Counted from the stretch's first letter, positions 1 through 12,203 are shown. The stretch is 60,142 nucleotides of DNA from Sandaracinobacteroides sp041909755 (GCF_041909755.1 NZ_JAYRCW010000005.1:1-60142); one strand, 5' to 3'. Numbers and translations are program-made. Notes: generated by a model from the letters alone, not told the origin.

Positions 1-2669
<2,669 letters not shown>

Positions 2670-2716
2670 CGCCCCCTGCTAGGCAGGCGGCGTGCCGGTG
2701 TCGAGAGGCGCGTTCG

Positions 2717-3919
2717 TCAGCCGCTCTTCACCTCGCGGAAGGGCATTTCGCGGTCGATCTCCGGCTCCTTGGGAAGGCCCAGCACCCGCTCCCCGATGAT
2801 ATTGCGCTGGATCTGATCCGTTCCGCCGCCGATGGAGGTGAAATAGGCGTTCAGGCTCAGGAAGTTGGCGTCCTCGGCCCGGGGGTGGTCCGGCCCCTCC
2901 AGCAGGCTTTCCGCCCCCAGCATCTGCGTGCGCAGCCGGGCTTCCTGGTGCAGGATACGGCTCATCGCCAGCTTGCCGAGCGACATGATCGGCGACGAGG
3001 TGCCGCGCTTCAGATCGGCCTTGGCGCGGGCGTTGTTCAGCCGGTTCAGGATTTTCCACGCGGTCACCTGCGCGATATCCTGGCGCATCAGCGGATCGTC
3101 CAGCACGCCCGCCTCCCGCGCGAGTTCCACCAGCGCGCCGTCGCCCTTCGGCCCGGCCTTGCCGCTGCGGGGGCCGCGCGCGGCGTCGCCCATCACCGAC
3201 CGTTCATAGGCCAGCGCCGTCTGCAGCACGCCCCAGCCGCCGTTCAGCGGGCCAAGCAGGTTCGCGGCTGGAACGAAGGCGTCGGTGATGAACACCTCGT
3301 TGAAATGCGCCTCATCGGTGATCTGCCGCAGCGGCCGCACCTCCACGCCGGGCTGCTTCATCGGCAGGAAGAAGAAGCTGATGCCCTTGTGCTTGGGGGC
3401 GTCCCAGTCGGTGCGGGCAATCAGCATGCCATAGTCCGCCACCGCCGCGCCCGACGTCCACACCTTCTGGCCGTTCACGCGGAACCGGTCGCCGTCCGGC
3501 CCCTGCTCCCGGTCGGCGCGGGTGCGCACCGCGGCAAGATCGGATCCGGCGCCCGGTTCGGAATAAAGCAGGCACATGCCCACCGCGCCCGTCAGCAGCT
3601 TCGGGACGATCTCGTCCCGGAACTCTGGCGTGGCATGGGCCAGCGCCGTGTTCGCCCACAGATTGTGCTTGTCCTGCGCGGCGCCGGGGGCGCCGACGGC
3701 CGCGAACTCCTGTTCGATGATCCGCGCCTGCGCCGGCTTCAGGCCCAGGCCCCAGCGTTCCTTCGGCCAGGTGGGAACCGCATAGCCGGCGGCCAGCACC
3801 TGCTCCAGGAAGGGCTGATAGGGGCTGCGACCGAAGCTTTCGGCCTTCACCTTGCGGCCGGGATCCCAGTTGGCTTCAAGCCAGGCGCGGACTTCGGCTG
3901 CCAGTTGCTCATCGGTCAT
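2717..3919 (-). CDS. Acyl-CoA dehydrogenase family protein (first of an adjacent pair)
   Basis: A 400-residue FAD-dependent acyl-CoA dehydrogenase of normal length, expected to make the alpha,beta double bond of an acyl-CoA. The start MTDEQLAAEVR at 3919 is chosen because it gives the usual N-terminal helix; the frame stays open upstream inside the neighbouring gene. Visible family features are the flavin/substrate loop around YSEPGAGSDLA, the VWTSGA motif, and the C-terminal GGGTDQIQRNIIGERVLGLP. In that last motif the position held by the catalytic Glu of medium-chain enzymes is Gly, as in many FadE proteins whose base lies elsewhere. Only 4 bp separate it from the upstream dehydrogenase gene. 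Such tight pairs often encode heteromeric enzymes for bulky acyl-CoAs (as in FadE28/FadE29-type steroid catabolism); that assembly is an inference here. Confidence 0.93.
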   Translation of the reverse strand: MTDEQLAAEVRAWLEANWDPGRKVKAESFGRSPYQPFLEQVLAAGYAVPTWPKERWGLGLKPAQARIIEQEFAAVGAPGAAQDKHNLWANTALAHATPEFRDEIVPKLLTGAVGMCLLYSEPGAGSDLAAVRTRADREQGPDGDRFRVNGQKVWTSGAAVADYGMLIARTDWDAPKHKGISFFFLPMKQPGVEVRPLRQITDEAHFNEVFITDAFVPAANLLGPLNGGWGVLQTALAYERSVMGDAARGPRSGKAGPKGDGALVELAREAGVLDDPLMRQDIAQVTAWKILNRLNNARAKADLKRGTSSPIMSLGKLAMSRILHQEARLRTQMLGAESLLEGPDHPRAEDANFLSLNAYFTSIGGGTDQIQRNIIGERVLGLPKEPEIDREMPFREVKSG

Positions 3920-3923
3920 GGCG

Positions 3924-5033
3924 TCAGCCCCCCAGTTGCCGGATGAAGCGCTCGCGCATGGCAGCCGGGGTGCCCAGCAGCTGGGCGTCGGCGCGCGCGC
4001 GGCGCAGATAGAGGTGGGCGGGATGCACCCAGGTGAAGGCGATGCCGCCGTGCATCTGCACCGCATCCGCCGTGGTGCGGACATAGGCGTCGGCGCAGGC
4101 GAAGGCAGCAAGGCTGACGGCCTGCGGCGCGTCCTCCGCGCCGTCTGCCAGCGCCTGCGCGGCGTGGCGGGCGGCCGAAATCGCGGATTCGGTTTCCAGC
4201 AGCAGGTCCGCCGCCATGTGCTTGATCGCCTGGAAGCTGCCGATGGCGCGGCCGAACTGGTGGCGGGCGCGGGCATAATCGGTCGTGAACTCGAACACCC
4301 GGCGCGCGCCGCCGGCCTGTTCCCCCGCCAGCGCCACGCGGCCGAGATCCAGCGCCTGTTCCACCAGCGCCCAGCAGTCCCCCTCGGGCGAGAGGCGCAC
4401 GGCCTCCACCCCGGCGAAGTCGAGATCCGACATCTGCATCGTGCGGTCGAAGGCGGGCAGCCGGGTCTGCGCCAGCCCGGCTGCATCGGGGGCGACTTCG
4501 AACAGGGCGATGCCGTCTGCGGTGCCGGCGACGACGAGCAGCAGGTTCGCGACCGCCGCGTGCAGAACGAAGGCCGCCTTGCCGTCCAGTTGCCAGCCGT
4601 TGCCGCGGGGCGAGGCGCTGACCGCGACGCTGTCGGCCGTCCATTTCGCGGCCGGGCCTGTCAGCGCGACGGCCGGGATGGTGGAGCCGTCGGCGATCCC
4701 CGGCAGCAGGCGGGCGGCGACGCTGTCCTCCAGCGCCGAGACGAGGCCGGTGGCGATCACCGACGAGAGAATGGGGCTGGGGCAAAGCGCCGCGCCCAGT
4801 TCCTCCATCGCGCGCTCCAGCACGGCGGGCCCCGCCCCCAGGCCGCCGTGCGCCGGATCGACCAGCAGCCCCGGCACCCCCATGTCGGACAGCTGCCGCC
4901 ACAGACCGGCATCATGGCTGTCGGCCGTCTCCATCAGGCGGCGGACGTCTGCTTCAGTGCAGCGATCGGCCAGCAGCCGACGCAGCGAGTCGAGGAAGGC
5001 CTCCAGCTCATCGGCGGAGAGGCGGGTTGTCAT
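3924..5033 (-). CDS. Acyl-CoA dehydrogenase family protein (second of an adjacent pair)
   Basis: A 369-residue acyl-CoA dehydrogenase homologue, shorter than its neighbour. The start is placed at the ATG at 5033 (MTTRLSADELEAF). The N-terminal half contains VDPAHGGLGAGPAVLERAMEE, and the C-terminal half has the family helix QFGRAIGSFQAIKHMAADLL followed by MHGGIAFTWVHPAHLYLRR. It resembles the shorter, often less conserved partner subunit of two-gene dehydrogenases. It lies 83 bp after the interrupted aldehyde dehydrogenase and 4 bp before the next dehydrogenase, so all are probably co-transcribed. The substrate is unknown. It could act alone, but the pairing favours a heteromeric enzyme with the product of 2717-3919. 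Confidence 0.9.
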   Translation of the reverse strand: MTTRLSADELEAFLDSLRRLLADRCTEADVRRLMETADSHDAGLWRQLSDMGVPGLLVDPAHGGLGAGPAVLERAMEELGAALCPSPILSSVIATGLVSALEDSVAARLLPGIADGSTIPAVALTGPAAKWTADSVAVSASPRGNGWQLDGKAAFVLHAAVANLLLVVAGTADGIALFEVAPDAAGLAQTRLPAFDRTMQMSDLDFAGVEAVRLSPEGDCWALVEQALDLGRVALAGEQAGGARRVFEFTTDYARARHQFGRAIGSFQAIKHMAADLLLETESAISAARHAAQALADGAEDAPQAVSLAAFACADAYVRTTADAVQMHGGIAFTWVHPAHLYLRRARADAQLLGTPAAMRERFIRQLGG

Positions 5034-5116
5034 GCGATGCTCCCGGCGTTGAAGATGCCGTTCCATCGCCGCCGCCGCCGCCGGGGCCAAGCTATGCAAA
5101 TTCGCGTGTCGGCCGC

Positions 5117-6616
5117 TCAGATGTCGAAGCGGACGCCTTGCGCCAGCGGGGCCTCGTTCGAATAGTTGATCGTGTTGGTCGCGCGCCGCATGTAGGCGCG
5201 CCAGCTGTCCGAGCCGGATTCCCGACCGCCGCCGGTTTCCTTCTCTCCCCCGAAGGCGCCGCCGATTTCGGCGCCCGACGTCGCGATGTTCACATTCGCG
5301 ATCCCGCAATCGGACCCGGCCGCCGACAGGAAGCGTTCGGCTTCGCGCAGGTCCGTCGTGAAGATCGAGGAGGAGAGGCCGGGCCCGACGCCGTTGTTGA
5401 GCGCGATGGCCTCGTCGAGCGTGGTGTAGCCGACGACATAGAGGATGGGCGCAAAGGTTTCCGCCAGCATGGGGCCGCGCTGCGCCGGCATTTCCACCAG
5501 CGCCGGGCGGCGATAGGCGCCGCCGCCGAAATCGACCACCTCGCCGCCATGGACGGTGCCGCCGGCCGCGCGGGCGGCCTCCAGCGCCGCCGTCATCCCG
5601 GCCGACGCGTCGGCGTCGATCAGCGGGCCGACGAGGGTGCCGGGGGCAAGCGGGTCGCCGACCGTGGCGCTGGCTCACACTGCCTTCAGACGCGCCAGCA
5701 GCCCGTCCTTCACGCTGTCGTGCACGATCAGCCGCCTGAGCGTGGTGCAGCGTTGCCCGGCGGTGCCCATGGCCGCGAAGGCGATGGCCTTCAGCGCCAG
5801 ATCCCGATCGGCAGACGGGGTGACGATGAGGGCGTTGTTGCCGCCCAGTTCCAGCAGCGCGCGGGCGAACCGCTGCGCCAGCTTCGGCCCCACCGCCCGG
5901 CCCATCCGGGTGGACCCGGTGGCTGACACGAGGGCGATGCGCCCGTCCTCCACCAGCGCATTGCCAACCTCCGGCCCGCCGATCAGCAGCTGGCTGAGGT
6001 TCGGCACCGCCCCATCGAAGCGGGCGACGGCGCGGGCAAACACCGCCGCGACCGCCAGTGCCGTCAGCGGGGTCTTTTCCGATGGCTTCCAGATCACGGG
6101 ATCGCCGCACACCAGCGCCAGCGCGGCGTTCCAGCACCAGACGGCGACGGGGAAGTTGAAGGCCGAGATCACGGCGACAGGCCCCAGCGGATGCCAGGTC
6201 TCCATCATGCGGTGGCCGGGGCGCTCGGTCGTCATCGTCAGGCCATAGAGCTGGCGCGACAGGCCAACCGCGAAGTCGCAGATGTCGATCATCTCCTGCA
6301 CTTCGCCCAGCCCTTCGGACAGGATCTTGCCCGCCTCCAGCGTGACCAGCCGGCCCAGCGGCTCTTTCGCGCGGCGCAATTCCTCTCCGAACAGGCGCAC
6401 CAGTTCACCCCGCTTCGGGCCGGGCACCAGCCGCCAGCTGCGGAATGCCTCTGCCGAGGCGGCGATCGCGGCTTCGATGTCGGCGCCGGTCGCGGGCGTG
6501 ACATGGCCGATCAGCGCCCCATCGACGGGGGAGTGGCACGCGAGGCCGGAGGCCGACAGGGCGACGCCCAGCCCGGACAGGATGTCGAGCGCCTGACGGG
6601 CGGGGGTGGCGGGCAT
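5117..6616 (-). pseudogene. ALDH7-type aldehyde dehydrogenase interrupted by an in-frame TGA
   Basis: The two halves together make a full-length 499-codon aldehyde dehydrogenase of the ALDH7 / 2-aminoadipate 6-semialdehyde dehydrogenase type. The first half (start ATG at 6616) has the NAD-binding ISAFNFPVAVW and WKPSEKTPL, the general-base Glu in LLELGGNNALIV and the nucleophile Cys in GTAGQRCTT. The second half has AETFAPILYV and KETGGGRESGSD, ending VRFDI. The frame is broken by one TGA at 5677-5675 (plus-strand tca), after RLKAV; the next codons continue in the same frame as ASATVGDPLAPGTLVGPLID. It is therefore a nonsense codon, not a frameshift. All catalytic residues lie before the stop, but the C-terminal part of the catalytic domain and the oligomerisation arm lie after it. 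Recent inactivation, a sequencing error and a strain polymorphism are all possible. Confidence 0.85.
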
Positions 6617-6684
6617 GGGCAGTCCTTTCGGCTGGCGGGGCGCCCGCTGTTTGCCGATCAGGCCATGGCCGTCAACCGGCCGGT

Positions 6685-7869
6685 CTAGAGGCCGAGCACG
6701 ATCTTCGCGATCAGGTTGCGCTGGATCTCGTTGGAACCGCCATAGATCGTCGCGGCGCGGTTGTTGAAATAGCGCGGCATCGCGGTGAGCGAATGTTCCG
6801 GCCCCACATAGGGCAGCTGGCTCATCGGCTGGCGCGCCGCCGTCTGCTCGACGCTGCCGTAGAGGCCGGCCGCCTCGATCCCCAGTTCGTCGATCTTCTG
6901 CATCGCTTCCGTCGACTGGATCTTCAGCAGCGAGGAGAGCGGGCCGGGGTTCTTGCCGCCCGTCAGCGCGGACAGGATCAGCTGTTCCGTCATTTCGATG
7001 GCGGACAGGTTCGCCTCGGCCTCCAGCATGCGGCGGCGATAGGCGGGATCGGCCAGCACGCCCTCGGCGCGGGCCTGTTCGCGCACGCGGCCCAGGCCCA
7101 CCTTCAGCCCGGCAGAGGCGCGGCCGCCGCGTTCGAATTCCAGCAGATATTTGGCGACCGTCCAGCCGTCATTCTCGCGGCCGACACGGTTCGCCTGCGG
7201 CACGCGGACATCATCGAAGAACACTTCATTGAGGTCGTGATCGCCCGACAGCGACAGGATCGGGCGCACGGTGATGCCGGGCGTTTCCATGTCGATCAGC
7301 AGGAAGGTGATGCCCTCCTGCGGCTTTCCGGCGGTGCTGGTGCGCACCAGGCAGAAGATGCGGTTGGCGAAATGGGCATGCGTCGTCCAGATCTTGGAGC
7401 CGTTCAGCACATAATCGTCGCCGTCCGGCACGGCGGCCATGCGCAGCGAGGCGAGATCGGAGCCGGAACCCGGTTCCGAATAGCCCTGGCACCAGAAATC
7501 CTCGCCCGACAGCAGCCGGGGCAGGTAATGCGCCTTCTGCTCGGGGGTGCCATAGTGCATCAGCACCGGCCCCACCATCTTCAGCCCCTGCGGCGCCAGC
7601 GCCGGGGCCGAGGCCAGCGCGCATTCGCTGGCGAAGATGTAGCGCTGCGTTTCCGTCCAGCCGGTGCCGCCATGTTCCACCGGCCAGTCGGGCGCGACCC
7701 AGCCCTTTTCGTGCAGGATCTTCTGCCAGGCGATCGACCAGGGCTTGTCGATGAACACCGATGTCATGCGCGCGCCCGCTTCGCGCAGTTCCGGCGTCAG
7801 CCGTTCCTTCAGGAAGCTGCGGACCTCCTCGCGGAAGGCGAGATCGTCGGCCGAGAGCGCGAATTCCAT
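6685..7869 (-). CDS. Acyl-CoA dehydrogenase family protein
   Basis: A 394-residue acyl-CoA dehydrogenase. The start MEFALSADDLAFREEV is at 7869, where the ATG overlaps the stop of the upstream acyl-CoA synthetase (TGATG), so translation is probably coupled. Visible motifs are GYSEPGSGSDLASLR in the substrate/flavin loop, NGSKIWTTHAHFAN, and the C-terminal IYGGSNEIQRNLIAKIVLGL. The medium-chain catalytic Glu position is again Gly. Together with the ligase it would activate and then desaturate one substrate. It differs clearly from the two dehydrogenases further downstream, so the operon encodes at least two separate dehydrogenation steps or enzymes. The family is certain; the substrate is unknown. 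Confidence 0.94.
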   Translation of the reverse strand: MEFALSADDLAFREEVRSFLKERLTPELREAGARMTSVFIDKPWSIAWQKILHEKGWVAPDWPVEHGGTGWTETQRYIFASECALASAPALAPQGLKMVGPVLMHYGTPEQKAHYLPRLLSGEDFWCQGYSEPGSGSDLASLRMAAVPDGDDYVLNGSKIWTTHAHFANRIFCLVRTSTAGKPQEGITFLLIDMETPGITVRPILSLSGDHDLNEVFFDDVRVPQANRVGRENDGWTVAKYLLEFERGGRASAGLKVGLGRVREQARAEGVLADPAYRRRMLEAEANLSAIEMTEQLILSALTGGKNPGPLSSLLKIQSTEAMQKIDELGIEAAGLYGSVEQTAARQPMSQLPYVGPEHSLTAMPRYFNNRAATIYGGSNEIQRNLIAKIVLGL

Positions 7870-9449
7870 CAGTTCACCTGCCGTGTCTTGCCGGCCCAAT
7901 AGGGCGCGCGCAGTTCCCGCCTCAGGATCTTGCCCGACGCATTTCGCGGCAGCGCGGCGATCACGTCAATGCTCTTGGGCGCCTTGAAGGCGGCGATGCG
8001 GCTGCGGGCGAAGGCGATGATCTCGTCCGGGTCGATGGTCATGCCCGGCTTTGGAACCACCACGGCCTTCACCGCCTCGCCCCACTTCTCGTCGGGCACG
8101 CCGATCACCGCCACTTCCGCGACCGCAGGGTGGCCATAGACGGCGCTTTCCACCTCGGCCGGATAGACATTCTCGCCGCCGGAGATGATCATGTCCTTCA
8201 CCCGGTCATGGATGAAGAGATAGCCGTCCTCGTCCATGTAGCCGGCGTCGCCGGTGCGCAGCCAGCCGTCGCTGCCGATGGTCGAGGCGGTCGCCTCGTC
8301 CAGCTTCCAGTAGCCGGCCATGTTCGCATAGGAGCGGGTGGCGACTTCGCCTACCTCGCCGCGCGGCACCTCGTTGCCGTCGGCGTCCACCACCTTGATC
8401 TCCACGCCGGGCAGCGGCAGGCCCGCCGCGCGCATGCGCTGGTTGCCGGCCGGGTCATGATCCTCCGGCGGCAGATAGACGATGGTGCCGGTCGTCTCCG
8501 TCATCCCATATTGCTGGCAGAAGCCGCAGCCGAACACCTCCATGCATTCGCGCAGCAGGTCCAGCGGGATCGGGGAGGCGCCATACAGGATGTATTTCAT
8601 CCGGCTGTAATCCACCTGCCGGGCGCGCGGCTGGCGCACCACGATCTGCAGGGCGGCGGGCACCATGAACATCTTCGAGACGCGGTCATGCTCGATATAG
8701 TCCAGCACCTTCAGCGGATCGAATTCCCGCGCGACGACGCCCTTGGCGCCGTTGACGAGGCCGACGAGGCCCCAGCCGGTGCCGCCGATATGGGCGACCG
8801 GCATCGCGACGAGGCTGATGTCGTCAGGCCCCCAGTCGTTCCAGGGCATCGGGTTCGCCATGCTGATCTTGCGCCCCGACAGCAGGTTGTCGTGGGTGAG
8901 CATCGCGCCCTTGGGCTTGCCGGTGGTGCCGGACGTATAGAGCTGGATCGTCACGTCGGACGGCTTCACCGTGACGGCCGGTTCGGTCGCGGGCTGCGCG
9001 TCGCGCCAGGCTTCATAGGCCGGCCAGTCCGTGCCTGCCTCCATGGCGATGATGCGGCGGCCGCCCGCCAGCTCGGCATTGGCTTTCACGGCCTCCACCA
9101 TCTCGCCGCCGACGAACAGGATCTTCGCCTCGGCATTGTCCGCGATGAAGGCGATTTCCGGGCCGGCCAGCCGCCAGCCGATCGGCACCATCACCACGCC
9201 GGCCTTGGCCGCACCCAGCAGCAGCTCGAAATAATGATCGCTGTTCTTGCCGACATATGCGATGCGATCGCCCTGTTTCACGCCCGAGGCCAGAAGCGCG
9301 TTGGCGACCTGGCTGGCATGAGCGTCGAGCGCGGCGAAACTGGTGGAGCGCCCTTCGAACTCGAAGGCGATCGCGTCCGGCCGCTCCCCGGCGTGGACCC
9401 GCGTCACATCGCCGAGCGTTTGCATCCGTTCGAAATTCACCGTCGTCAT
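7869..9449 (-). CDS. AMP-forming acyl-CoA synthetase (ANL superfamily)
   Basis: A 526-residue adenylate-forming ligase that would convert a free carboxylic acid to its CoA thioester using ATP. The AMP-binding P-loop LYTSGTTGKPKGAMLTH lies near residues 168-184. Next come GMTETTG, the hinge-region stretch RTGDAGYMDEDGYLFI, KDMIISGGENVYPAEVE, and the C-terminal LPRNASGKILRREL carrying the catalytic Lys. The length fits FadD3-like and other medium or ring-acid CoA ligases. It is the first gene of the minus-strand operon and begins 151 bp downstream of the TonB-dependent receptor gene, beyond a strong hairpin. Its stop overlaps the next gene's start. The substrate is not readable from the sequence. 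Confidence 0.95.
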   Translation of the reverse strand: MTTVNFERMQTLGDVTRVHAGERPDAIAFEFEGRSTSFAALDAHASQVANALLASGVKQGDRIAYVGKNSDHYFELLLGAAKAGVVMVPIGWRLAGPEIAFIADNAEAKILFVGGEMVEAVKANAELAGGRRIIAMEAGTDWPAYEAWRDAQPATEPAVTVKPSDVTIQLYTSGTTGKPKGAMLTHDNLLSGRKISMANPMPWNDWGPDDISLVAMPVAHIGGTGWGLVGLVNGAKGVVAREFDPLKVLDYIEHDRVSKMFMVPAALQIVVRQPRARQVDYSRMKYILYGASPIPLDLLRECMEVFGCGFCQQYGMTETTGTIVYLPPEDHDPAGNQRMRAAGLPLPGVEIKVVDADGNEVPRGEVGEVATRSYANMAGYWKLDEATASTIGSDGWLRTGDAGYMDEDGYLFIHDRVKDMIISGGENVYPAEVESAVYGHPAVAEVAVIGVPDEKWGEAVKAVVVPKPGMTIDPDEIIAFARSRIAAFKAPKSIDVIAALPRNASGKILRRELRAPYWAGKTRQVN

Positions 9450-9560
9450 CCCGTCACTCTCCCCTTGGCCCGTCGCCGGCCCGCCATCCCGGATATCGAA
9501 TCTCCCCGGCCTGATTGTCGCAGTTCGGGCGTTTCGCCTCCTGTTCTTTCGCAGGGGTTG

Positions 9561-9590
9561 GCCCCGGACAGCGTGAACGCTGCCCGGGGC
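9561..9590 (-). terminator. GC-rich hairpin after the TonB-dependent receptor gene
   Basis: Inverted repeat with 14-base arms, GCCCCGGACAGCGT and ACGCTGCCCGGGGC, around a 2-base loop and with a single mismatch. It begins 11 bases past the receptor stop codon. No U-tract follows, so efficient intrinsic termination is uncertain, but it separates the receptor transcript from the acyl-CoA operon downstream. Confidence 0.55.
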
Positions 9591-9600
9591 GGCCTGGGGT

Positions 9601-12063
9601 TCAGAAGTTGAACTTGCCGGTCAGCCCGAAGGTGCGCGGCCGGCCCGGGAAGCGGACAGCGACGTTGGCGTTGGTCGCGCCCGACACCCAGTAATATTTG
9701 TCGAGCAGGTTCTGCCCCCACAGCGACACTTCCCAGCCCTTCTGGCTGTAGAGCGCGAGGCTGCCGTTCAGCAGGCCATAGGCGCGCATGTCGAGGATGT
9801 CGCTGGGCTGCAGCGCATTCTTGGACGAGCTCTGGTAACGGCCGTTGAGGATCGCCCGGAAGCCCAGGTCCTGCCCGATCTCGCTGTCCCACATCAGGCT
9901 GGCGGCGCCCGACCATTCGGGGCTCAGCGGGAAGGTGTAGCCGTCATAATCCAGCGGCTTGCCGGCGGCGTCGATGCCCTGGAAGCCCTGGATCTCCGTC
10001 TGCAGCCAGGTGCCGGCGACCGTGGCGGTCAGTTCGGGGATGATCGACCAGGTGATGTCGCCGTCGATGCCGTAGGCGCGCGACTTCGGCACGTTATCGA
10101 GGCGCAGCAGCGTGGTGTAGATCGGATCGGCGAAATAGATCGACAGCTGCTTGTCGCGATAGTCGTAATAGAAGCCGGTCAGGTTGACGTTCAGCTTGCG
10201 GTCGGCAAGGCCCGCCTTCACGCCCAGTTCGTAGGAGGTCAGCTGCTCCTGCGTGGCCGGGAAGTTCTGGGTGGAGATGTTGGCGGCGTTCACCGGCGTC
10301 GAGCCGGACTTGTAGCCGCGCGTCACCGAGGCGAACAGCAGCGTGTCGTCGTTCACCTCATAGCCGAGCGCCACGCGCCAGGCGACATTGTCCTCGCTCA
10401 TGTAGGTCTTCACCGGCCCGAACGTGCCCGAGGGCGGATCGAAGGTGTTGCACTGGTTCATCTGGATCGGCGCCGTCAGCGTGCCATAGACCTGATAGAA
10501 GAAGGCGCGGTTGAACAGGTTCACGTTTGGCAGCATGCTGCCGTCGAGGTCGCGCGAGCAGCCCTCGTAGTTCTGCATGTCGCGGGTATAGCGGATGCCG
10601 GTGGTGAGGGTCAGCGCCTCGGCCAGGTCCCAGTCGGCGCTGGCGAACAGGCTCATCGTCTCGATGTCGAAGGTCGCCTCGTCCTTGTAGGTGCGGAACG
10701 ACTGCATCACGTCGGTGACGGTGAAGCCCTGCGAGTTGAACGGCGAGTTCAGCAGCCCCAGTTGCAGGATCGTCGCCCGGATGGCGCCGACATTGGCGTT
10801 CTGGCCCAGCAGCGTCTGGTTGGTATCCAGCACCTTGTCGTTGGCGTAATAGCCGCCGACGACCCAGTCGGCCGGGCCTGTCGTGCCCTGGAAGCGCAGT
10901 TCCTGCGACAGCGATTCGACGCGGCCATAGGTATCCTGCAGCAGGATCTCGAACGGCGCGCCGCTCCAGTCCACGACGGCATTGCGCGTCACCTTGTTAT
11001 AGCCCGTCAGCGAGATGAAGCTGATGTCGCTGGTGATCTCGGCCTCCACCAGGCCGCGCAGGCCGATGAAGCTGCTGTCCTCGCGCTGCGGGTCGCTGAT
11101 GCCGGCGCCGCGGCCGATATCGGGCGAGCGCACGGAATAGGGCGCCCAGTCGGCATAGCGGGCGTTCCAGCTGTCCTTGTTGGCGGAAATGAAGGCCGGC
11201 AGTCCGGGCGCATTGAAGAGCGAGAAGAGGGTGCCGTTGGCCGGATCGGTGTTGGGCGTATAGCCGACGCCCTGCCCCGCCAGCGTGTCCGACTTGTTCT
11301 TCCAGTAGTTGGCGGTCAGTTCGATGTGCAGGCCGTCGACCGGCTCGGCGGCGAAGGTGCCGCGCAGGCCATAGCGGTGGGTTTCGCCCAGCGATTCCTC
11401 GGGCCGGGTGCGGCTGCGCTGCCAGCCCTGGTAGCTGTCTTCCGTGCGGAAGGCGATGCGGAAGGCCGCGCGGTCGCCAAGCGGCACGTTCACATGCCCT
11501 TCGGTGTTCAGCATCTGATAGCTGCCCACTTCCACCGCGATGCCGGCCGAGAACTCGTCCTTCGGCTTGTTGGTGATGAAGTTGACGAGACCGGCCGTGG
11601 TGTTGCGGCCATAGAGCGTGCCCTGCGGGCCCTTCAGCGCCTCCACCCGTTCCAGATCGAACATCGGGCCGGAGTTCATGAACGGATAGGCCAGCGCCAC
11701 TTCATCGACATAGGTGCCGACGGTGGAGGTGGACGACAGGTTGATGGTGTTGAAGCCGATCCCACGCAGCGTGTAGATCGGGATGCCCTGATAGCCCTGC
11801 GAGACATTGAGGCTGGGCACCACCATCTGCAGATCGGCGGTGGAGCGGATGTTCATCTGCTCCAGCGTGTCGCCGTTGAAGGCCTGGACGGCCACCGGAA
11901 CATCGGACAGCGCCTGCGCCCGGCGCTGCGCGGTGACCACGATGTCGGCGATGCCGGCGTCGTCCTCTGCCGCGGTGGCATCCTGCGCCAGCGCGGGCGC
12001 GGCAGTCAGCGAAGTCGCAAGGGCAGTGCACAGCAGCAGCGGCACGCGGTGGAATTGGCGCAT
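9601..12063 (-). CDS. TonB-dependent outer-membrane receptor
   Basis: An 820-residue TonB-dependent receptor for active uptake of a substrate across the outer membrane. The start MRQFHRVPLLLCTALAT at 12063 gives a signal peptide ending ALAQ and follows a GGGGAGAG-type ribosome binding site; longer in-frame starts exist but lack a signal. After processing comes the plug domain (IADIVVTAQRRAQALSDVPV, MNIRSTADLQMVVPSLNVS, GPQGTLYGRNTTAGLVN), then a 22-strand barrel ending in GLTGKFNF with the usual terminal aromatic residue. Sphingomonads carry many such receptors for aromatic, steroid or glycan substrates. Its position just upstream of the acyl-CoA synthetase operon and divergent from a TetR gene suggests that it imports the acid degraded by that operon; this is an inference. 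Confidence 0.95.
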   Translation of the reverse strand: MRQFHRVPLLLCTALATSLTAAPALAQDATAAEDDAGIADIVVTAQRRAQALSDVPVAVQAFNGDTLEQMNIRSTADLQMVVPSLNVSQGYQGIPIYTLRGIGFNTINLSSTSTVGTYVDEVALAYPFMNSGPMFDLERVEALKGPQGTLYGRNTTAGLVNFITNKPKDEFSAGIAVEVGSYQMLNTEGHVNVPLGDRAAFRIAFRTEDSYQGWQRSRTRPEESLGETHRYGLRGTFAAEPVDGLHIELTANYWKNKSDTLAGQGVGYTPNTDPANGTLFSLFNAPGLPAFISANKDSWNARYADWAPYSVRSPDIGRGAGISDPQREDSSFIGLRGLVEAEITSDISFISLTGYNKVTRNAVVDWSGAPFEILLQDTYGRVESLSQELRFQGTTGPADWVVGGYYANDKVLDTNQTLLGQNANVGAIRATILQLGLLNSPFNSQGFTVTDVMQSFRTYKDEATFDIETMSLFASADWDLAEALTLTTGIRYTRDMQNYEGCSRDLDGSMLPNVNLFNRAFFYQVYGTLTAPIQMNQCNTFDPPSGTFGPVKTYMSEDNVAWRVALGYEVNDDTLLFASVTRGYKSGSTPVNAANISTQNFPATQEQLTSYELGVKAGLADRKLNVNLTGFYYDYRDKQLSIYFADPIYTTLLRLDNVPKSRAYGIDGDITWSIIPELTATVAGTWLQTEIQGFQGIDAAGKPLDYDGYTFPLSPEWSGAASLMWDSEIGQDLGFRAILNGRYQSSSKNALQPSDILDMRAYGLLNGSLALYSQKGWEVSLWGQNLLDKYYWVSGATNANVAVRFPGRPRTFGLTGKFNF

Positions 12064-12123
12064 TTCATCTCTCCCCAAGGCTTGTTGCCCGGCTTCCAAG
12101 CAGACTATCGCCTGACAGGTTAT

Positions 12124-12137
12124 TATCAATCCTGATA
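12124..12137. promoter_or_regulatory. Inverted repeat between divergent receptor and TetR genes
   Basis: TATCA-ATCC-TGATA is a perfect 5-base dyad with a 4-base spacer, placed 60 bp upstream of the receptor start and 67 bp upstream of the TetR start. The position and symmetry suit an operator for the divergent TetR regulator, but binding is not shown. Confidence 0.4.
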
Positions 12138-12203
12138 GTGAATAGGAATGCAGCGACGAACCGGGCATTGCATTCGCCGCCGCGATGGCCACTATGCGCG
12201 GCC

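Noticed and set aside
5675..5677. Selenocysteine recoding at the in-frame TGA of the aldehyde dehydrogenase
   Set aside because: The position is not the catalytic Cys, which is already present upstream in GQRCTT, and aldehyde dehydrogenases of this family are not selenoproteins. A nonsense mutation or sequencing error is far simpler.
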